Origin: Bemisia tabaci
Taxonomy: Eukaryota; Arthropoda; Insecta; Hemiptera; Aleyrodidae
Length of the DNA stretch: 64,000 nucleotides
Direction: 5' to 3'
NCBI RefSeq assembly: GCF_918797505.1
Contig: NC_092798.1
Span: forward strand, 8,569,501 to 8,633,500
In this document: positions 21,819-33,130 of the stretch, piece after piece
Layout: every line of letters starts with the position of its first letter
Numbering within the stretch: the stretch's first letter is position 1
Made by a program: the position numbers and the translations under genes
The notes under the pieces: generated by a model
The model's input: the letters and a program-made list of their open reading frames with translations, nothing else
Told to the model about the DNA's origin: nothing
Databases searched by the model: none

Positions 21819-24044
21819 AATCTAATCAGTAGTAAGGTCAAGCTTGTCTCTGCTTTGCTTACACCTCCTGATTATTTTGGTAACATTGAACCGATAGTGA
21901 CAAGTTTATTTTTTGTAACTTGACTCCGTCCATGTTGTACTACATTGCAGTTATCCACGGTGGCGGGGAGGCAATGATAATGAGGCGCTCAACTTTGATA
22001 AATCAGGTATGAAATAACGAAATAATGCGGGTCAAAATAAGTGATACCCAAATGAATGATACATGATTTCCGATAACCTCTTGCCTTATCGGCCTTTCTC
22101 CTCTTTCTCACTAAACTCGTACGCGTTTCCACTTCCCCCTTTCATTCTTACGACTCGGCTTTTAACTATCCTCGCATAACATAAGCGGGTTGGCTTTTAT
22201 CGATGCTTGTAATGTTGCAGTGAAAGTGGAGCTTTAACTCGAGCATTGGAAGAAGTATTCAGAAGAATTAAATTAAGTATTTTTAATTATTGTTTATTCG
22301 GTTCTTCATTCTTTAAATCCCTGGTGCTTACAGGATGTAGTTGCTTTAGAGTTCGATAGAATATCGTGTACTGGCACTAATATTCATTCCATAATCTTCC
22401 GTTTTCAGTGTTTTGGAATTGATGAAACTCCAATTTTTTCAACATTTTGAACATTTTTTCCTCTTGTATTATTTCTAACTGCCGATGTTGCTAAGGCACC
22501 TCTATATAGGAAATTATATTCTACCACTGAGCTCTTTGTCATTGCTCTAACATTCAAAGAGATCTAATGCCTAATTATGATTTTAGTTATTCAGGAGCTG
22601 CGGGCTGATTGCTGAAATTGATGGACAAAACTATAGCAAAGATATGTAAAAAATTATATAAAAAATTTGCATAAAAAGTATTTTAGAACTAAGGAATAAA
22701 TTTGCATGGAAGGAATAAAACAAATTTGCACGAATTGAGCTCATTTTTTCAAGATTTGACAATATAATGGCATCTCAACGTCGAAGAAAGAAACCGATTC
22801 AGGAACTCAAAAAAAGGAGAAAAATGATGGAAGGATGTATTCAAACATGTCCAGAGAAAGATAGGAAAAATGTTTGTTGATGTTGAAGTCCTAAAACGGA
22901 TCTCAGTATATTCAGTAGATCTTACCTATATGGCCAAGTGAGTTTTTAGTTTATTATTTAATTGATTAAACTGATCATGAGGAGATCTGATGACAGACTG
23001 GTGGTTAAATGCTAAAAAGTGAGGAATGATGTAGCGTAACCGAATTAGTTACTCGATATTTTAAAAGAATGAATCCACTCTAAACGCAACAATTAAGTTA
23101 AAAAGTAAAACAATTTGGTTTTTGCAATCGCTAGCGATAGCAATATTCGTCATGGGAACTTTAGCTTCTGGGATATGAAAATTTTAAGGTACAGTTCGTT
23201 TGCAGTATCTTCAGAATTGAAAGGGCTATGTAATTTTGTGTCAACATCTCTTTTTTAACATTTTTACTTTTTTTTTCTTTGCATACAAGAGAGCTGTTAT
23301 TTACCAATTATTTATTTTCGTTGGATTATACATGGTTTTCGGAAGTTAACGCATTTAACTTTCAGTTTCGCTTTTTCGGCGTAAAGTATGATATTTTTAC
23401 TCTACACATATGCCCGAATACGCATCATAAGTGACCTATGTGCCTCCTAAGTTGCCATTTTTTCATTCAAATAGATGTAACTGAAATGTTCGATGTGCAC
23501 TATACTACTTTCATGTCATTGCTTTATTTATTTTTTGAAAAAAGAAAATACCATCATTAATTTGGGCGAACAGAGAAAATATACATCAATATTTGGGTCA
23601 ACATCTCCCTGATTATATAACGGATGAATATATTAGTATTTCTGTATCAAAAAACTTAGCTTTTGTCTTCAGAGATACACTGATTCTAGTCCAAGGCAAT
23701 TTGTTTTATTGAAAAGACAAAAAAAACAAAAAATAAAAAAAAAAAAAAAAAAAAAAAAAAACAACTGAAATGTTAGACATGCTATTTTCATGTCTTTCTA
23801 TTTGTATCAATAGGTACATCTTGCTTAACTTACGAACGTTGAATGCAAATAAACTTTATTGAAAAAAAGAAAATAACGTCATTAATTTGGGGAAACATGT
23901 GGCTGATTATATGAAGGAGGTATATTCCAGTATTTTTGTTTAACATATTAACTCACGAGAAAATGTTCGTACATTTATCATCTAGTATTAATTATTTTTT
24001 GATGATTGGTCTAAAACATTCAATACAACCATTAAAAATTAACT
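21819..24044. other. AT-rich gene-free stretch
   Basis: No exon is recognised. A poly-A run lies at 23717-23760. A roughly 40-bp phrase with GAAAAAAGAAAATA..CATTAATTTGGG occurs twice (near 23540 and 23865), indicating a local duplication. Other content is unremarkable. Confidence 0.45.
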
Positions 24045-24139
24045 TCCATCGCCGGGTATCGAACTCCCGATCACCTATTGCCCGCACCTTATCAAAAAAA
24101 TGGGGCGCCTCAGTCAACTAGGCTATCACGGATCCGCGG
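24045..24139 (-). tRNA. tRNA-like segment, minus strand (SINE head or tRNA pseudogene)
   Basis: On the minus strand TAGCCTAGTTG is a perfect A-box match and AGTTCGATACC a near-perfect B box. The spacing between boxes is longer than in a normal tRNA without a variable arm, and a T7 run interrupts it. It looks like a tRNA-derived SINE promoter rather than a functional tRNA. No A tail on the expected side was found. Confidence 0.5.
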
Positions 24140-25084
24140 AGCATTGAGAAAAAATAGCATTAAAAAGACTCGGACGATGGGCGGGACTTATCACAAGAGT
24201 TGTCCTTGAGCGATTCGCGTCTTCGTAGCTTGGGAGGAATGAGCTAAGCGCCTTTCTCTGTGAGACATTGTTTGCCTATGCTATCATGTGTCTCAAGGTT
24301 CATCTCAGGATGCATTTGCTTTCGCGGCAGTAAGCTGAGGCGATATTTGTTTATCCATGAATTAAATCAATCAATCGAGCTCTGATTTTGACTTCTTTGT
24401 CCGTAACGAGTCCTCCAGAACAATTTTCCACCTTGTACGATGGTTATTATTTCTTTACTTCTATTTTTCAAATTTGAGGTGGGATAATGGCGGCTTCTCA
24501 AGAACACCGAGGTAGGCGATCTTTTGCACCAACGAACAGAAAACTGATGGCGAAAAATAACCAATCAGAACCTCCCAAAAAAAAGAATTTGCCTAAAAAC
24601 GGAACTTCGTGGTTCTGCGCAGATTTACCAGTCAGACACGACATCTCAAAGTGGAAAAAAAGTCGCTGAAAGCGAATTTTAGCAATCAACACAACTTGAC
24701 GTAGAGACATGATTGGCTAAAAAATACAACGGTTTTTGATACATCGGAAAATCAACCAAAAATCGGAGACTGGGCGAAACGCTCAAGGTCGCAGAGGTAT
24801 AGGGAATCCCATAGCGAAAGCAACGGAACGATTGTAATATCATGGGGAACTCCGTTCCCATGACAAAATTAGAGGAGCTTCAAAAGATGCAGTAACAATT
24901 TTGCCAAGCAGCAAAATTTCGACTGTTTAATGAAATAGCCTGTACTAGATTGGAGTCCAGATCTCTAAAAATGTTTCGGCTACAGATCTGCGTTCTAAAT
25001 AACAATAATGAAAGGAATTAAAAATGACTAAATAAAACAATAGATGTATGAATGGTGAGAGAATCCACCCTTCAGCAGGCTGAC
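24140..25084. other. Gene-free stretch
   Basis: No splice-flanked exon or clear element ends were found. Overlapping frames at 24487-24710 lie on both strands and show no family features. Confidence 0.45.
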
Positions 25085-25338
25085 TGTTGATATTTATAGA
25101 CAAAGCGACAGAAAAAAAATACAGGGACTATGGGACGATTCTATTCGTTGAAATGGTTGGTTCTCATGGAGTAAGGGAGAAAATGATGGACAACTATCTT
25201 TCATGGGTTGCATGCCGTTAGTTAGTCTATTATCCACCTTCTTTGTCCATTGCGATCACCTGCGTCGACCAAAAGGATCCCTCAATATCCCTTTAATCCT
25301 CTCCGTCTATAGCTTTGTCTATCAATTTCAACAATCAG
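25085..25338. mobile_element. Fold-back element, AATTGATAGACAAAGC family, copy 1
   Basis: The left arm GTTGATATTTATAGACAAAG and the right arm CTTTGTCTATCAATTTCAAC are complementary. The interior has mirrored blocks for GGATCC-type and TTAGTTAGT-type sequence. Related copies lie at 27344, 27626 and 39518. Confidence 0.75.
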
Positions 25339-25419
25339 ACCACCGACTCGACAAAACTCCCTTTCCTGAAAATTTTGCCTGCAGGACCAGGTCCCATCTC
25401 CTGTGGACGACCTCAAATC

Positions 25420-25538
25420 GTTGCTCCTATGACGTAAAGGCGTACCTCGATTTCCGCATGGGCTTCTAAAAGCATGGAGTTATATGGAGATCAGGGCTCA
25501 CATGGAAATAGAGATACGCCCTTTCGTCAGAGGGACGA
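25420..25538. mobile_element. Short fold-back element, GTAAGGGCGTATCTC family, copy 3
   Basis: The left arm TGACGTAAAGGCGTACCTCG is mirrored by GAGATACGCCCTTTCGTCA. It shares the GGGCTCA centre with copies 1 and 2. Confidence 0.7.
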
Positions 25539-25633
25539 CAAAATATGCTGAAAATAGGACGATGAGAGAGTGGGAATGGGGAGGAAAGGGGGTAAGAGAG
25601 TGGGAGAGGTTAGAGAGCGTTTGTAGGGACATA

Positions 25634-25886
25634 CTGCCGTGCGAAGGAAGAACGCCGTATAAGCATTCGTGAGTTGCCTGATTTCTCTAGATAAAACACG
25701 TATTTTTGAGGAAAGTTATGCGTATTTGTCCTTGAAATTTTCAGATATTCTCGATTAAATTCTAAACAAAATTGTCCGAAAAATTCGAAGGGAAATATTC
25801 ACAATTTTCCCAGTAAATTCGGTTTTTCTTTGGCAAAATACGGCAACGTCTGAGGGTTCATACGGCGTTTTTCCTTAGCATGGCAG
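25634..25886. mobile_element. MITE, CTGCCGTGCTAAGG family, copy 3 (253 bp)
   Basis: The left end is CTGCCGTGCGAAGGAAGAAC and the right end CATACGGCGTTTTTCCTTAG..GGCAG. The interior AAAATTTGGCAACG-like subterminal blocks are mirrored. No coding capacity. Confidence 0.85.
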
Positions 25887-26570
25887 CGTAGATAGGGGAC
25901 GCTTGTGGGAATAATTAATCGGAGGTGGTGTAGTGGCGCGGTCGCGATTTGTCAAAGCAAACCGCGGAAATGACAATCGCCACAACCACGGGTCCGGCCG
26001 AGGACCACTCAATTATCGCTCCTTTCCGTGCAGTTTGTTCCCTGTCGCTGTCAGCGCGAATTTCATTTGTTCCTGTCCCCGATCCCACCTCGGTTGCCAG
26101 ACAAGCGAGAATCACCTCTATCCTTCACCGACAAGCTTCAAGAGCAGAGATGGATCCATGAGGGCTCGTCCTTTAATGAGTCACTTGTTTGCTTGCAAAT
26201 GATGGGAAACAACGTGCCGTGCAATCGTGTTTTGATGGTCGAATCAGGCTTGCCACAAGGGTGGGGATACTTTGTCCATCATGAGGCAAAAAATATCGTC
26301 GACATCCGAATTTAAATCAACCCTCATTCGGTTACATTGCTTAGATTGTGAGTCCCGGCACCTCAAAAATATATAATAATCTCTGGTAAGGATCCAACTG
26401 AATGATAAAAACCAAAATTTACCATTTTTCATGACCAATGTTTGGCAACAACGCCATTTGGCATATTTTATTGCTTTTTTAATCGATTTGAAGAGTCCTT
26501 CATATGTATACCAACTTTTGTGTTGAAATATCTGTGATTTAATTTGCTCGGCACTCGATGGCCTGACAAT

Positions 26571-26918
26571 CCAAGTAGCACAGTGCAACAAGAATATTGA
26601 AATTAAATTGCAATTTAATTTCAATAAAATCGTAATTTTTTCACCATTCAATTTCAATATTTTTACATCATTTAGTCGATTTATGCCGATTTTAAACAAT
26701 CAGCAAAATGAGCTGCATTTGTCAGAAAGATAGGCAATATGCAATGCGATGAAAAATTGCAACTTATTTCAATTTTACTGCAATAAGTTTCAAGAAATTG
26801 GGCCCCTCCCAATAGCAGCTAGGCAGCATACACAACACTCAGTGGAATTGCAATAGTTTTATTGTGCACTCACTACTATGCCCTTTACTTGCTACTCATT
26901 GCAATCTGTGCTACTTGG
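26571..26918. mobile_element. MITE with CCAAGTAGCACAG termini (348 bp)
   Basis: The left end is CCAAGTAGCACAGTGCAA and the right end is ATTGCAATCTGTGCTACTTGG. The interior is rich in TTGCAATTTAATTTCAAT palindromes. A minus-strand open frame that enters it (26244-26699) is not considered coding. Confidence 0.8.
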
Positions 26919-27343
26919 GAAACAGGGCTGGGCTATACCCTATTCGCTCGTAGTATAGGAAGAAGTTTGGCAACACTGCTGTGTGGATTTCCCGCCGTAA
27001 ATCAAAACCTTAGACGAAAAAAATAGCGCGACCGCAGAAAAGCAGCGGATCTTGGCGGCGCTTGGAACCCGAGCACGAAACGAAAAGGGGTGGGGGCCAG
27101 GGAGGATGATCGGTTATTAAAAGATAGATTGTGCATTTCCGGTGGGTTTCGAGTCGATGGGCGGTGCTCAGCGGTTCCATCGGTGAGACGGACATCGAGG
27201 GTGACGAAGGTGATGGACGATGGCGGTCACCAACTTCCGGTCGCGGGAAATCCTCAAGCGAAACGCCGACCAACAGTAAAGCTCTCGCGTGCAGAGACAA
27301 GTAGAGGCGTTTCTCTTAGGGATATTTTAACGTCCTGCCGGCT

Positions 27344-27610
27344 GGTTGTTGCAACTGATAGACAAAGCAATAGGCAAAGAAGACAAAAAGGATATGGAGG
27401 GATCCTATTGGTGGAAGCGGGTGGTTGCAATGGACAAAAGGACGTACGTAATAGAGTAACTAATGGCAACCAACGAGAAATCCGATAGTAAGTTAGTCCA
27501 TCATTCAACCCCTTAGGCTATAAGAACCACCCATTTCAACGAATAGTATCACTCTATACTCCCTATGTCTTCTTTGTTTATGGCTTTGTCTATAAATTTC
27601 AATAATCGGC
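27344..27610. mobile_element. Fold-back element, AATTGATAGACAAAGC family, copy 2
   Basis: It starts GGTTGTTGCAACTGATAGAC and ends GGCTTTGTCTATAAATTTC. The arms are complementary and match copy 1. It abuts copy 3 with only about 15 bp between. Confidence 0.7.
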
Positions 27611-27625
27611 CAGCAGCGGATTGAT

Positions 27626-27872
27626 AGTTGAAACTGATAGACAAAGCTATAGATAAAGAAGACACAGGAAGCATGGAGCGATCCCATTGGTTGAAATGGT
27701 TGGTTCTAATGGAGTAAGGAGGAAAATGATGAACTAACTGTAGAGTCTCTCGTTAGTTTGTCTTGTGGGTTGCCGTTAGTTAGTTTATTATCTACCTCCT
27801 TTGTCCATTGCAATCACCTGCTTCCACGAATAGGATCTCTCCAAATCCCTTTTGCCCGCTCTGTCTATAGCT
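27626..27872. mobile_element. Fold-back element, AATTGATAGACAAAGC family, copy 3 (right end truncated)
   Basis: It starts GTTGAAACTGATAGACAAAG and ends at CTCTGTCTATAGCT, lacking the last bases of the right arm. It lies in the same orientation as copy 2, as a tandem pair. Confidence 0.7.
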
Positions 27873-28747
27873 GGGAGGGGTCGAAAAATTTAAAAAAAGA
27901 GTGACGAATTTGCAGAGGGCCTCCAATAGATCTAAACTGTCTGAAAATTGAACACTCCTACGGTAAAAGGGCGTAAAAGGCTAGCAATGCTGTTAGACTG
28001 TGCAATTTTTTATAGCGTTTGCGGCAGATGAAATGAATCCACAATCAACTTACTTCCGTACAATAATGAGAAAGAACTCAGGGCAGATTTAGGGAAACAT
28101 TATTAGCAGACCTGTCTGATTAAGTTACTTACAACTACAGAACTACGTTGCACAATCTTAGCAGTATTGGAAGTCTCATACGCCTTTTTACCGGAAAATG
28201 CCTCAATTTCAAGAGAAGATATATAATCGTAACTCTCCCTAAAAAATGTACGTTTTATGGGTAGAAATTTGGCAACTCTCGAATGATCATACGGTGTTTT
28301 CCTTAGCCCTAGCCCGGCAGCATAATACAGAATTATAGTGGCTTCGGACTAGAAAGAGGGTAAGTTACACTTTGAATTGATCTACAAGTTGCGGACACTT
28401 CATTCCGTCAGCTTGAAAGACACCTCAATCTGCAAAAGCTCCTCGGGCTGCCGTCTCACCGCTCTGGAGAGATAACTTCCGCGAAGAAAAAGCTAAAGGC
28501 TCTTTTGGCCACATCGCATCGTGTACTTGAGGTAGCCAACTTAAACCTCTTGTCTGCAGCATGGACCCGGACTCATCAGCCTCCGGGGGGAGGGGGATAC
28601 GGAGGGGGGAGGGTCTCAAGAGTGGAGAATCGCTAAAAAGCTCCTCCCGGATATTGGCGTTGTTCATCGTCCGGCTATTCAGCTGCTGTCATACTGTGCA
28701 CGATCACGAACATTTCCCTTGCATGAGAAGGACACAGAAAGGAATTC
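27873..28747. other. Gene-free stretch with element fragments
   Basis: A decayed right-hand end of the CTGCCGTGC family lies at 28262-28320. The GC-rich part at 28560-28640 opens a plus-strand frame that runs on into the next repeat. It is not supported as a gene. Confidence 0.45.
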
Positions 28748-28985
28748 AGCAGAAAGGAATCATGCCACATCAGCTAATGCCAAAAACTGGGCAATTTAAT
28801 TTTTTAGAGGAGAACGTTCGTGCGGACTCCTTCGTAAATGTTGAGCAATTTGATTCACGAACTAACGAAAATTTACTGAAATTTCCACAAAAATCCGCAC
28901 AATCATGTGAGAAATTAAAGCGCCCGATTAAAATTTGCAATAGCTGATGCGGCTTGGTTCCTTTCTGCTTAACGCGGTCGATTCA
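28748..28985. mobile_element. Fold-back element, GTTAAACAGAAAGGAACCAAG family, copy 2
   Basis: The left arm AGCAGAAAGGAATCATGCCA is mirrored by the right arm GGCTTGGTTCCTTTCTGCTT. The inner arms are GGGCAATTTAATTTTTTAG and GAAATTAAAGCGCCCGATT. The open frame through it comes from repeat sequence. Confidence 0.75.
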
Positions 28986-29111
28986 ATGTGGCTTCTAACT
29001 TGATAGCTGCAACGACGAGAAACTGAGCAACACTGGAAGGAAATTCAGTTGAATTTGTCGACTAGAAGATTTGCATCTTGAACCGATACCTGCTTAACCC
29101 TTTGTTGCACG

Positions 29112-29132
29112 GTGGTATACATGTCATACCAC
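29112..29132. repeat. Dyad 1: GTGGTAT-N7-ATACCAC
   Basis: A perfect 7-bp inverted repeat with a 7-base loop (ACATGTC), 14 bp inside the left terminus. It may be a binding site for the transposase or a host protein. Confidence 0.85.
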
Positions 29133-29461
29133 TTCGGTTTTTAATTTTTACAGCGCTGCCAATGTGATGAGCGGACTCAACTACTGAATCATTGGGTCCA
29201 ATATACCTCTGGTTATCATTGCTAAATGGTATGACCATTCATTTTTACAAAATGACATGGCTACAGCGTATTGTATGTCATGAAAACCCGGTATTTTAGG
29301 TTATGTCGGATCCGCATTGTTTTTCTTCGAGTCGTGTGTGAAAAATAGGTGTTATTTTTTAGATAAATGTGATTCTCTAATCTAACTAGCCGTAATTTAC
29401 TAGGTGCATTGCAGTTTTTACTTGATTTTTCATTTTGGTCGATTTTCTGAGCTGAAATAAA

Positions 29462-29482
29462 GTGGTATGACAGTTATACCAC
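29462..29482. repeat. Dyad 2: GTGGTAT-N7-ATACCAC
   Basis: The arms are identical to dyad 1, with loop GACAGTT, and CGCAC follows on the right. Confidence 0.85.
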
Positions 29483-29647
29483 CGCACACACAGCATTTTG
29501 TAGATAACTCAATTTTCTGTGCATTCTCGAGGAAATCTTTCTCCCCGTTTCAAGTTTTGATCCCAATGTCACTCGAGAACCGACATTTCCTTGTCCTAAG
29601 CGTATTTCTCGGGTGAAGGGTGAAGCTACTACCTCTCAAATTCAGTC

Positions 29648-30620
29648 GCCATCTTGGATTTGGGGCACCCTCTTTGACCGGGGTTTTTTTTATGACTGCA
29701 TGCTTGTAATGTGCGACTAAAGTGATATAAGAATTGAAATCTAACTTGTCTAATCACATAAAATCCAAAAAATGCTCCCTCCTACCTTTCAAAATTGGCA
29801 GCCATCTTGGATTTAGGGTACCCCCTTTGAAAAGGAGGCCTTTATGACTTCATATATGAAATTCACAACAAAAATCTTATCAGAATTGATATCTGATATT
29901 GATATCAGATGTCTGATCACGTAAGAATTTAAAAAAAACACCCTCCTGCCTTTCAAATTTGACCGCCATCTTGGCTTTTGGGACACCCTCTTTGACCGGG
30001 GGGGGGGGGGTTGGTTGGTGGGGGTGTTATGACTTTATATATAATGTGGGTGACCAAAGTGACATTGGAATTGATACCTAACTTGCCTAATCACTTATAA
30101 TTTCAAAAAATGCACCCTCCTGCCTTTTAGATTTGGCCACCATCTTGGATTTAGGGTACCCCCTTCGACCAGGAGGCATTTATGACTACATATAAAATTT
30201 ACGAAAAAAGGTACATCAGAATTGATATTTCAGGTGTCTGATCAAGTAAAACTTTAAAAAATACACCTTGCTGTATTTCAAATTCGGCCGCCATCTTGGA
30301 TTTGGGGCACTGTTGTGGATTAGAGGGCTTTTATGACTTCACATTTGAAATCGACGACCAAATTTACATCAGAATTGATACCTCACTTGCCTAATAACGT
30401 AAAATTTTTTAAAAAAAATGCACCCTTCTGCCTTTCAAATTTAGTCGCCATCTTTGATTTGGGGCTTTTTCGTTGACCGGGGGGCTATTATGACTTCTTA
30501 TATGAAATTCTGAATCCTTATATGGAATTTTGGACCAAAATTTCATAAGAATTGATATCTCACTTGCGTAATCACGTAAAAATTTACAAAATGCACCCTC
30601 CTGCCTTTCAAAGTCAGATA
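29648..30620. repeat. Central array of six to seven repeats (150-175 bp) each with a GCCATCTTGG-type site
   Basis: Repeat units contain CTCCTGCCTTTCAAATTT, then GCCATCTTGGATTTGGGG, TATGACTTCATAT and AGAATTGATATCTCA. The site occurs at 29648, 29801, 29965, 30139 (ACCATCTTGG), 30290 and 30447 (GCCATCTTTG). A seventh unit near 30615 has lost it. GCCGCCATCTT is the known binding consensus of YY1 and GCCAT the core of its fly orthologue Pleiohomeotic. The array lies inside the piggyBac-like element. Confidence 0.8.
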
Positions 30621-31146
30621 TATTGAATTCGGGGCAGTATCTTTGACTGTGGAGGGGGGGGGGGTGGCTGTTCTGACTTCATACATTAAATCTACTACCA
30701 AAATGACCCAGAAAATGATACCTCACATGCCACTCTTTATTGACCACAAATATTCTTTAGTTTTTTCCTGCCCCCCCCCCCCCCTCCCACAAAAAAATAA
30801 GTTTCCCCTGGAACTTCAAATATACACCCCTTTTTCTTTTTCTTCTTTTCCCCCATTCCTTCCACCCTAATTCTGTGTAGTCACAAAGTTTTTGGATTTT
30901 GACCTTTTTCATATTCATTTAAAAAAAATTTTGCTTATGTTTGAAATTTCAATTTTGATTTTTTTTTTATATTTATTTTCATCTTGACTGCCGTTCTCCA
31001 CTCGCTGGAACCCCCCCCCCCCCTCCCCTCCTAAACCTGACCCAAAAATGATATATGTGATAATCGATATTACTAAAATTAGAAAGTTGAAATCATACAT
31101 ACATACAAATGTACTCTATGTACTAAAATCCAATGTGGTCAGCAAA

Positions 31147-31167
31147 GTGGTATGACAGTTATACCAC
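31147..31167. repeat. Dyad 3: GTGGTAT-N7-ATACCAC
   Basis: Same 21 bp as dyad 2, loop GACAGTT, followed by CGCAC. It lies about 190 bp inside the right terminus. Confidence 0.85.
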
Positions 31168-31200
31168 CGCACAATGACAAACCTGGAACGTCAGTGTGCG

Positions 31201-31221
31201 GTGGTATGACAGTTCTACCAC
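31201..31221. repeat. Dyad 4: GTGGTAT-N7-CTACCAC
   Basis: As dyads 2 and 3 but with one mismatch in the right arm. It is preceded by GTGCG, the complement of the CGCAC that follows dyads 2 and 3. Confidence 0.8.
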
Positions 31222-31364
31222 TTTTCCTACCCCTACAGAATTTTTCAGAAGGGATGAAAAAAAATTTTGAAGCGTTTTTTGTGCTTATCTTTATCATTAA
31301 ATTTGAACCATAACATTTTTTTTAAAAAAATGAAATTTTTTTTTTCCGTGCAACAAAGGGTTAA

Positions 31365-32092
31365 CTCAATCAGGCGTCTGCTTCTCAAAATATGACTTTT
31401 TCTCTCTTGTGAGTATGGGCCTTAAAGTTAGACACTTCGAAGGCACAGTCCCTAAAGCTCAAATAACAAATCCAAACTTTTTTGTTTGTTTTTTTGGAAC
31501 AAACTGTGCAGATACAGAATCTACCTTCGTTTTCAATTTGTCTCCCGAATCTGAACGGCGCCTCAGTAGCAACATGAAGCAAAGCGTTGCGAGTTCAGGA
31601 GTTCACGTCTCGAGCCATCGCGCCTTCAATTGTGCAGATGCAGCATGCACATCCATCAAGCACGAATAGTTGTATCTCTGCGCCGTCATCAAAGCGCTTC
31701 CTTTTCCTTGCTTCATTTCCACACCGTGTTAATTTCGTTTGTATTATTGGTAGTTTCGCTTTAAGGGCTACGCCAGCAACACAGCCGAAAATTGGAGGCA
31801 TGTAATCAAGCCTCATTTTTTAAATTTGTTTTCTTAACTTCACGCCTTGTGCCATCACGCCTTCAATTTTGCAGATGCATCATGGACTTCCTTCAAGCAC
31901 GAATAGTTGTATCTCTGCATTTTAAGGGTGAGATCCAACTTTCAGGTGGAACAAGTTTTTAAAGGGGTTCTCGACATGAATTTATAATTTCCAGTTTTAA
32001 GTTAAGAACTTCGCAACACCCTTTTAAACCGAAAGAATATAATTTTTGACTTGATACATCAATTTGGCATCAAAAACTGAGTCTACCTGCAA
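31365..32092. other. Gene-free stretch with a local duplication
   Basis: A block of about 70 bp (GCCATCGCGCCTTCAATTGTG with CATCAAGCACGAATAGTTGT) near 31614-31675 recurs at about 31850-31917. The open frames at 31385-31816 on both strands have no recognisable features. Confidence 0.45.
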
Positions 32093-32315
32093 ATGGACCA
32101 CGTTTAGCAGAAAATTTAACTAATTAATTTAATTTTTTTTTACAAGTGAAACGTTTGTGGGCCGGCTTGCCTTTGAGAATTTTCATCACAAGGGATTCGT
32201 CTCGTACTATGCAGAAAATTCACAAAATCCGCACAACCATTTTCATGTAAAAAATTAAACTGCCCGATTAAATTTGACAATAATTGATGCGGCTTGGATC
32301 CTTTCTGTTTAGGTA
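32093..32315. mobile_element. Fold-back element, GTTAAACAGAAAGGAACCAAG family, copy 3
   Basis: The left end TGGACCACGTTTAGCAGAAA is degraded. The right arm AACTGCCCGATTAAATTTG and GCGGCTTGGATCCTTTCTG match the family. Confidence 0.65.
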
Positions 32316-32576
32316 ACACATTCCAAATTTCCATGACGGATTATACACAAAACCGTCCCCGCATGTGTCAACTTTCAGGGGCCGTAACTTTGGGAGGTAG
32401 AACTTTAAGATCAGTGCCCATTTAGAAAAAAACCTCACTTTCGACTTAAAAAATCATACCTTACGACGTTCAATATTTAACACCCAGTAGATTCGACTAT
32501 CGAAACACGATTCCGGAACGGCAGAACCGTTTCGTCCGGCAACGCGGAGTTAAAAGAACTCTTCCGTAGTGGCGAG

Positions 32577-32730
32577 GCGTGAGTGATCAATTATCGATTT
32601 TCCCCCTTTAAAGCAATGGTAAATAATCGATTATTAAGGTGTCCGTTGCGAACACCCTGTTTATCGATCCTTTTCCATAGGTTTTAAATGGTAGATCAAT
32701 CGATAGATCGTAAAGCACGCCACGCCACTG
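32577..32730. mobile_element. hAT-like MITE, CAGTGGCG family, copy 5 (about 154 bp)
   Basis: The left end is TAGTGGCGAGGCGTG and the right end CACGCCACGCCACTG. The flanks CTCTTCCG and CTCTTGGG agree at 6 of 8 bases, a plausible old 8-bp duplication. The centre GGTGTCCGTTGCGAACACC is palindromic. Confidence 0.8.
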
Positions 32731-33130
32731 CTCTTGGGCCGGATTTTTCAGCCGCGATTTCGCGATATAATCCCCGGCGGGAACTGGAGCTGCATTTCGT
32801 CGCTTCTACCTACAAAAACCGCGGAACTCACCCATTGAGGAAAGCTCGAAAAAGCGCTGAGTGGCATGATGACGGGGCTCATTGCAAAATGTAGTTACGC
32901 CCTTTCTTCACGAGAACTACCAGAGCCGGCACGTCTTTTTTAACGAGCCACGAGCTGGCGAGAGAAAGAAATTAGGTGTCAAAACAGGCTTGTTGGAGAG
33001 CCCCGAATAAATTCTCCAAACCGCCCCTGCTACAGTGTAGTCTCGCTGGGCGCACCGTGGGATCTCCTCTTGACGCGTCACGGACACGAACGTTTTTGTG
33101 GGCAAAAAAAATCACGGTTTAGGTTAGCGG

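Larger units (their letters stand above)
29098..31360. mobile_element. piggyBac-like non-autonomous element, 2,263 bp, TTAA target duplication
   Basis: The termini are CCCTTTGTTGCACGG and its exact complement (15 bp), immediately flanked on both sides by TTAA (29094-29097 and 31361-31364). TTAA duplication and a CCC-starting terminus are hallmarks of the piggyBac superfamily. No transposase frame is present, so movement would need an enzyme supplied from elsewhere. The interior carries two kinds of organised sequence: four 21-bp dyads near the ends and a central array of 150-175-bp repeats. Both are listed separately. Confidence 0.88.

Noticed and set aside
24045..24139. Functional tRNA gene
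   Set aside because: A and B boxes are present but the cloverleaf does not fold, and a T7 run would terminate polymerase III inside.
26244..26699. Minus-strand open frame of about 150 codons
   Set aside because: It runs into the CCAAGTAGCACAG MITE and AT-rich repeats; composition is that of AT-rich noncoding DNA.
28561..28947. Plus-strand frame of 128 codons beginning MDPDSSASGG
   Set aside because: Its second half is the GTTAAACAGAAAGG fold-back element; the GC-rich first part alone has no splice signals.
32688..32894. Plus-strand frame of 68 codons
   Set aside because: It begins inside the CAGTGGCG MITE and has no family resemblance.
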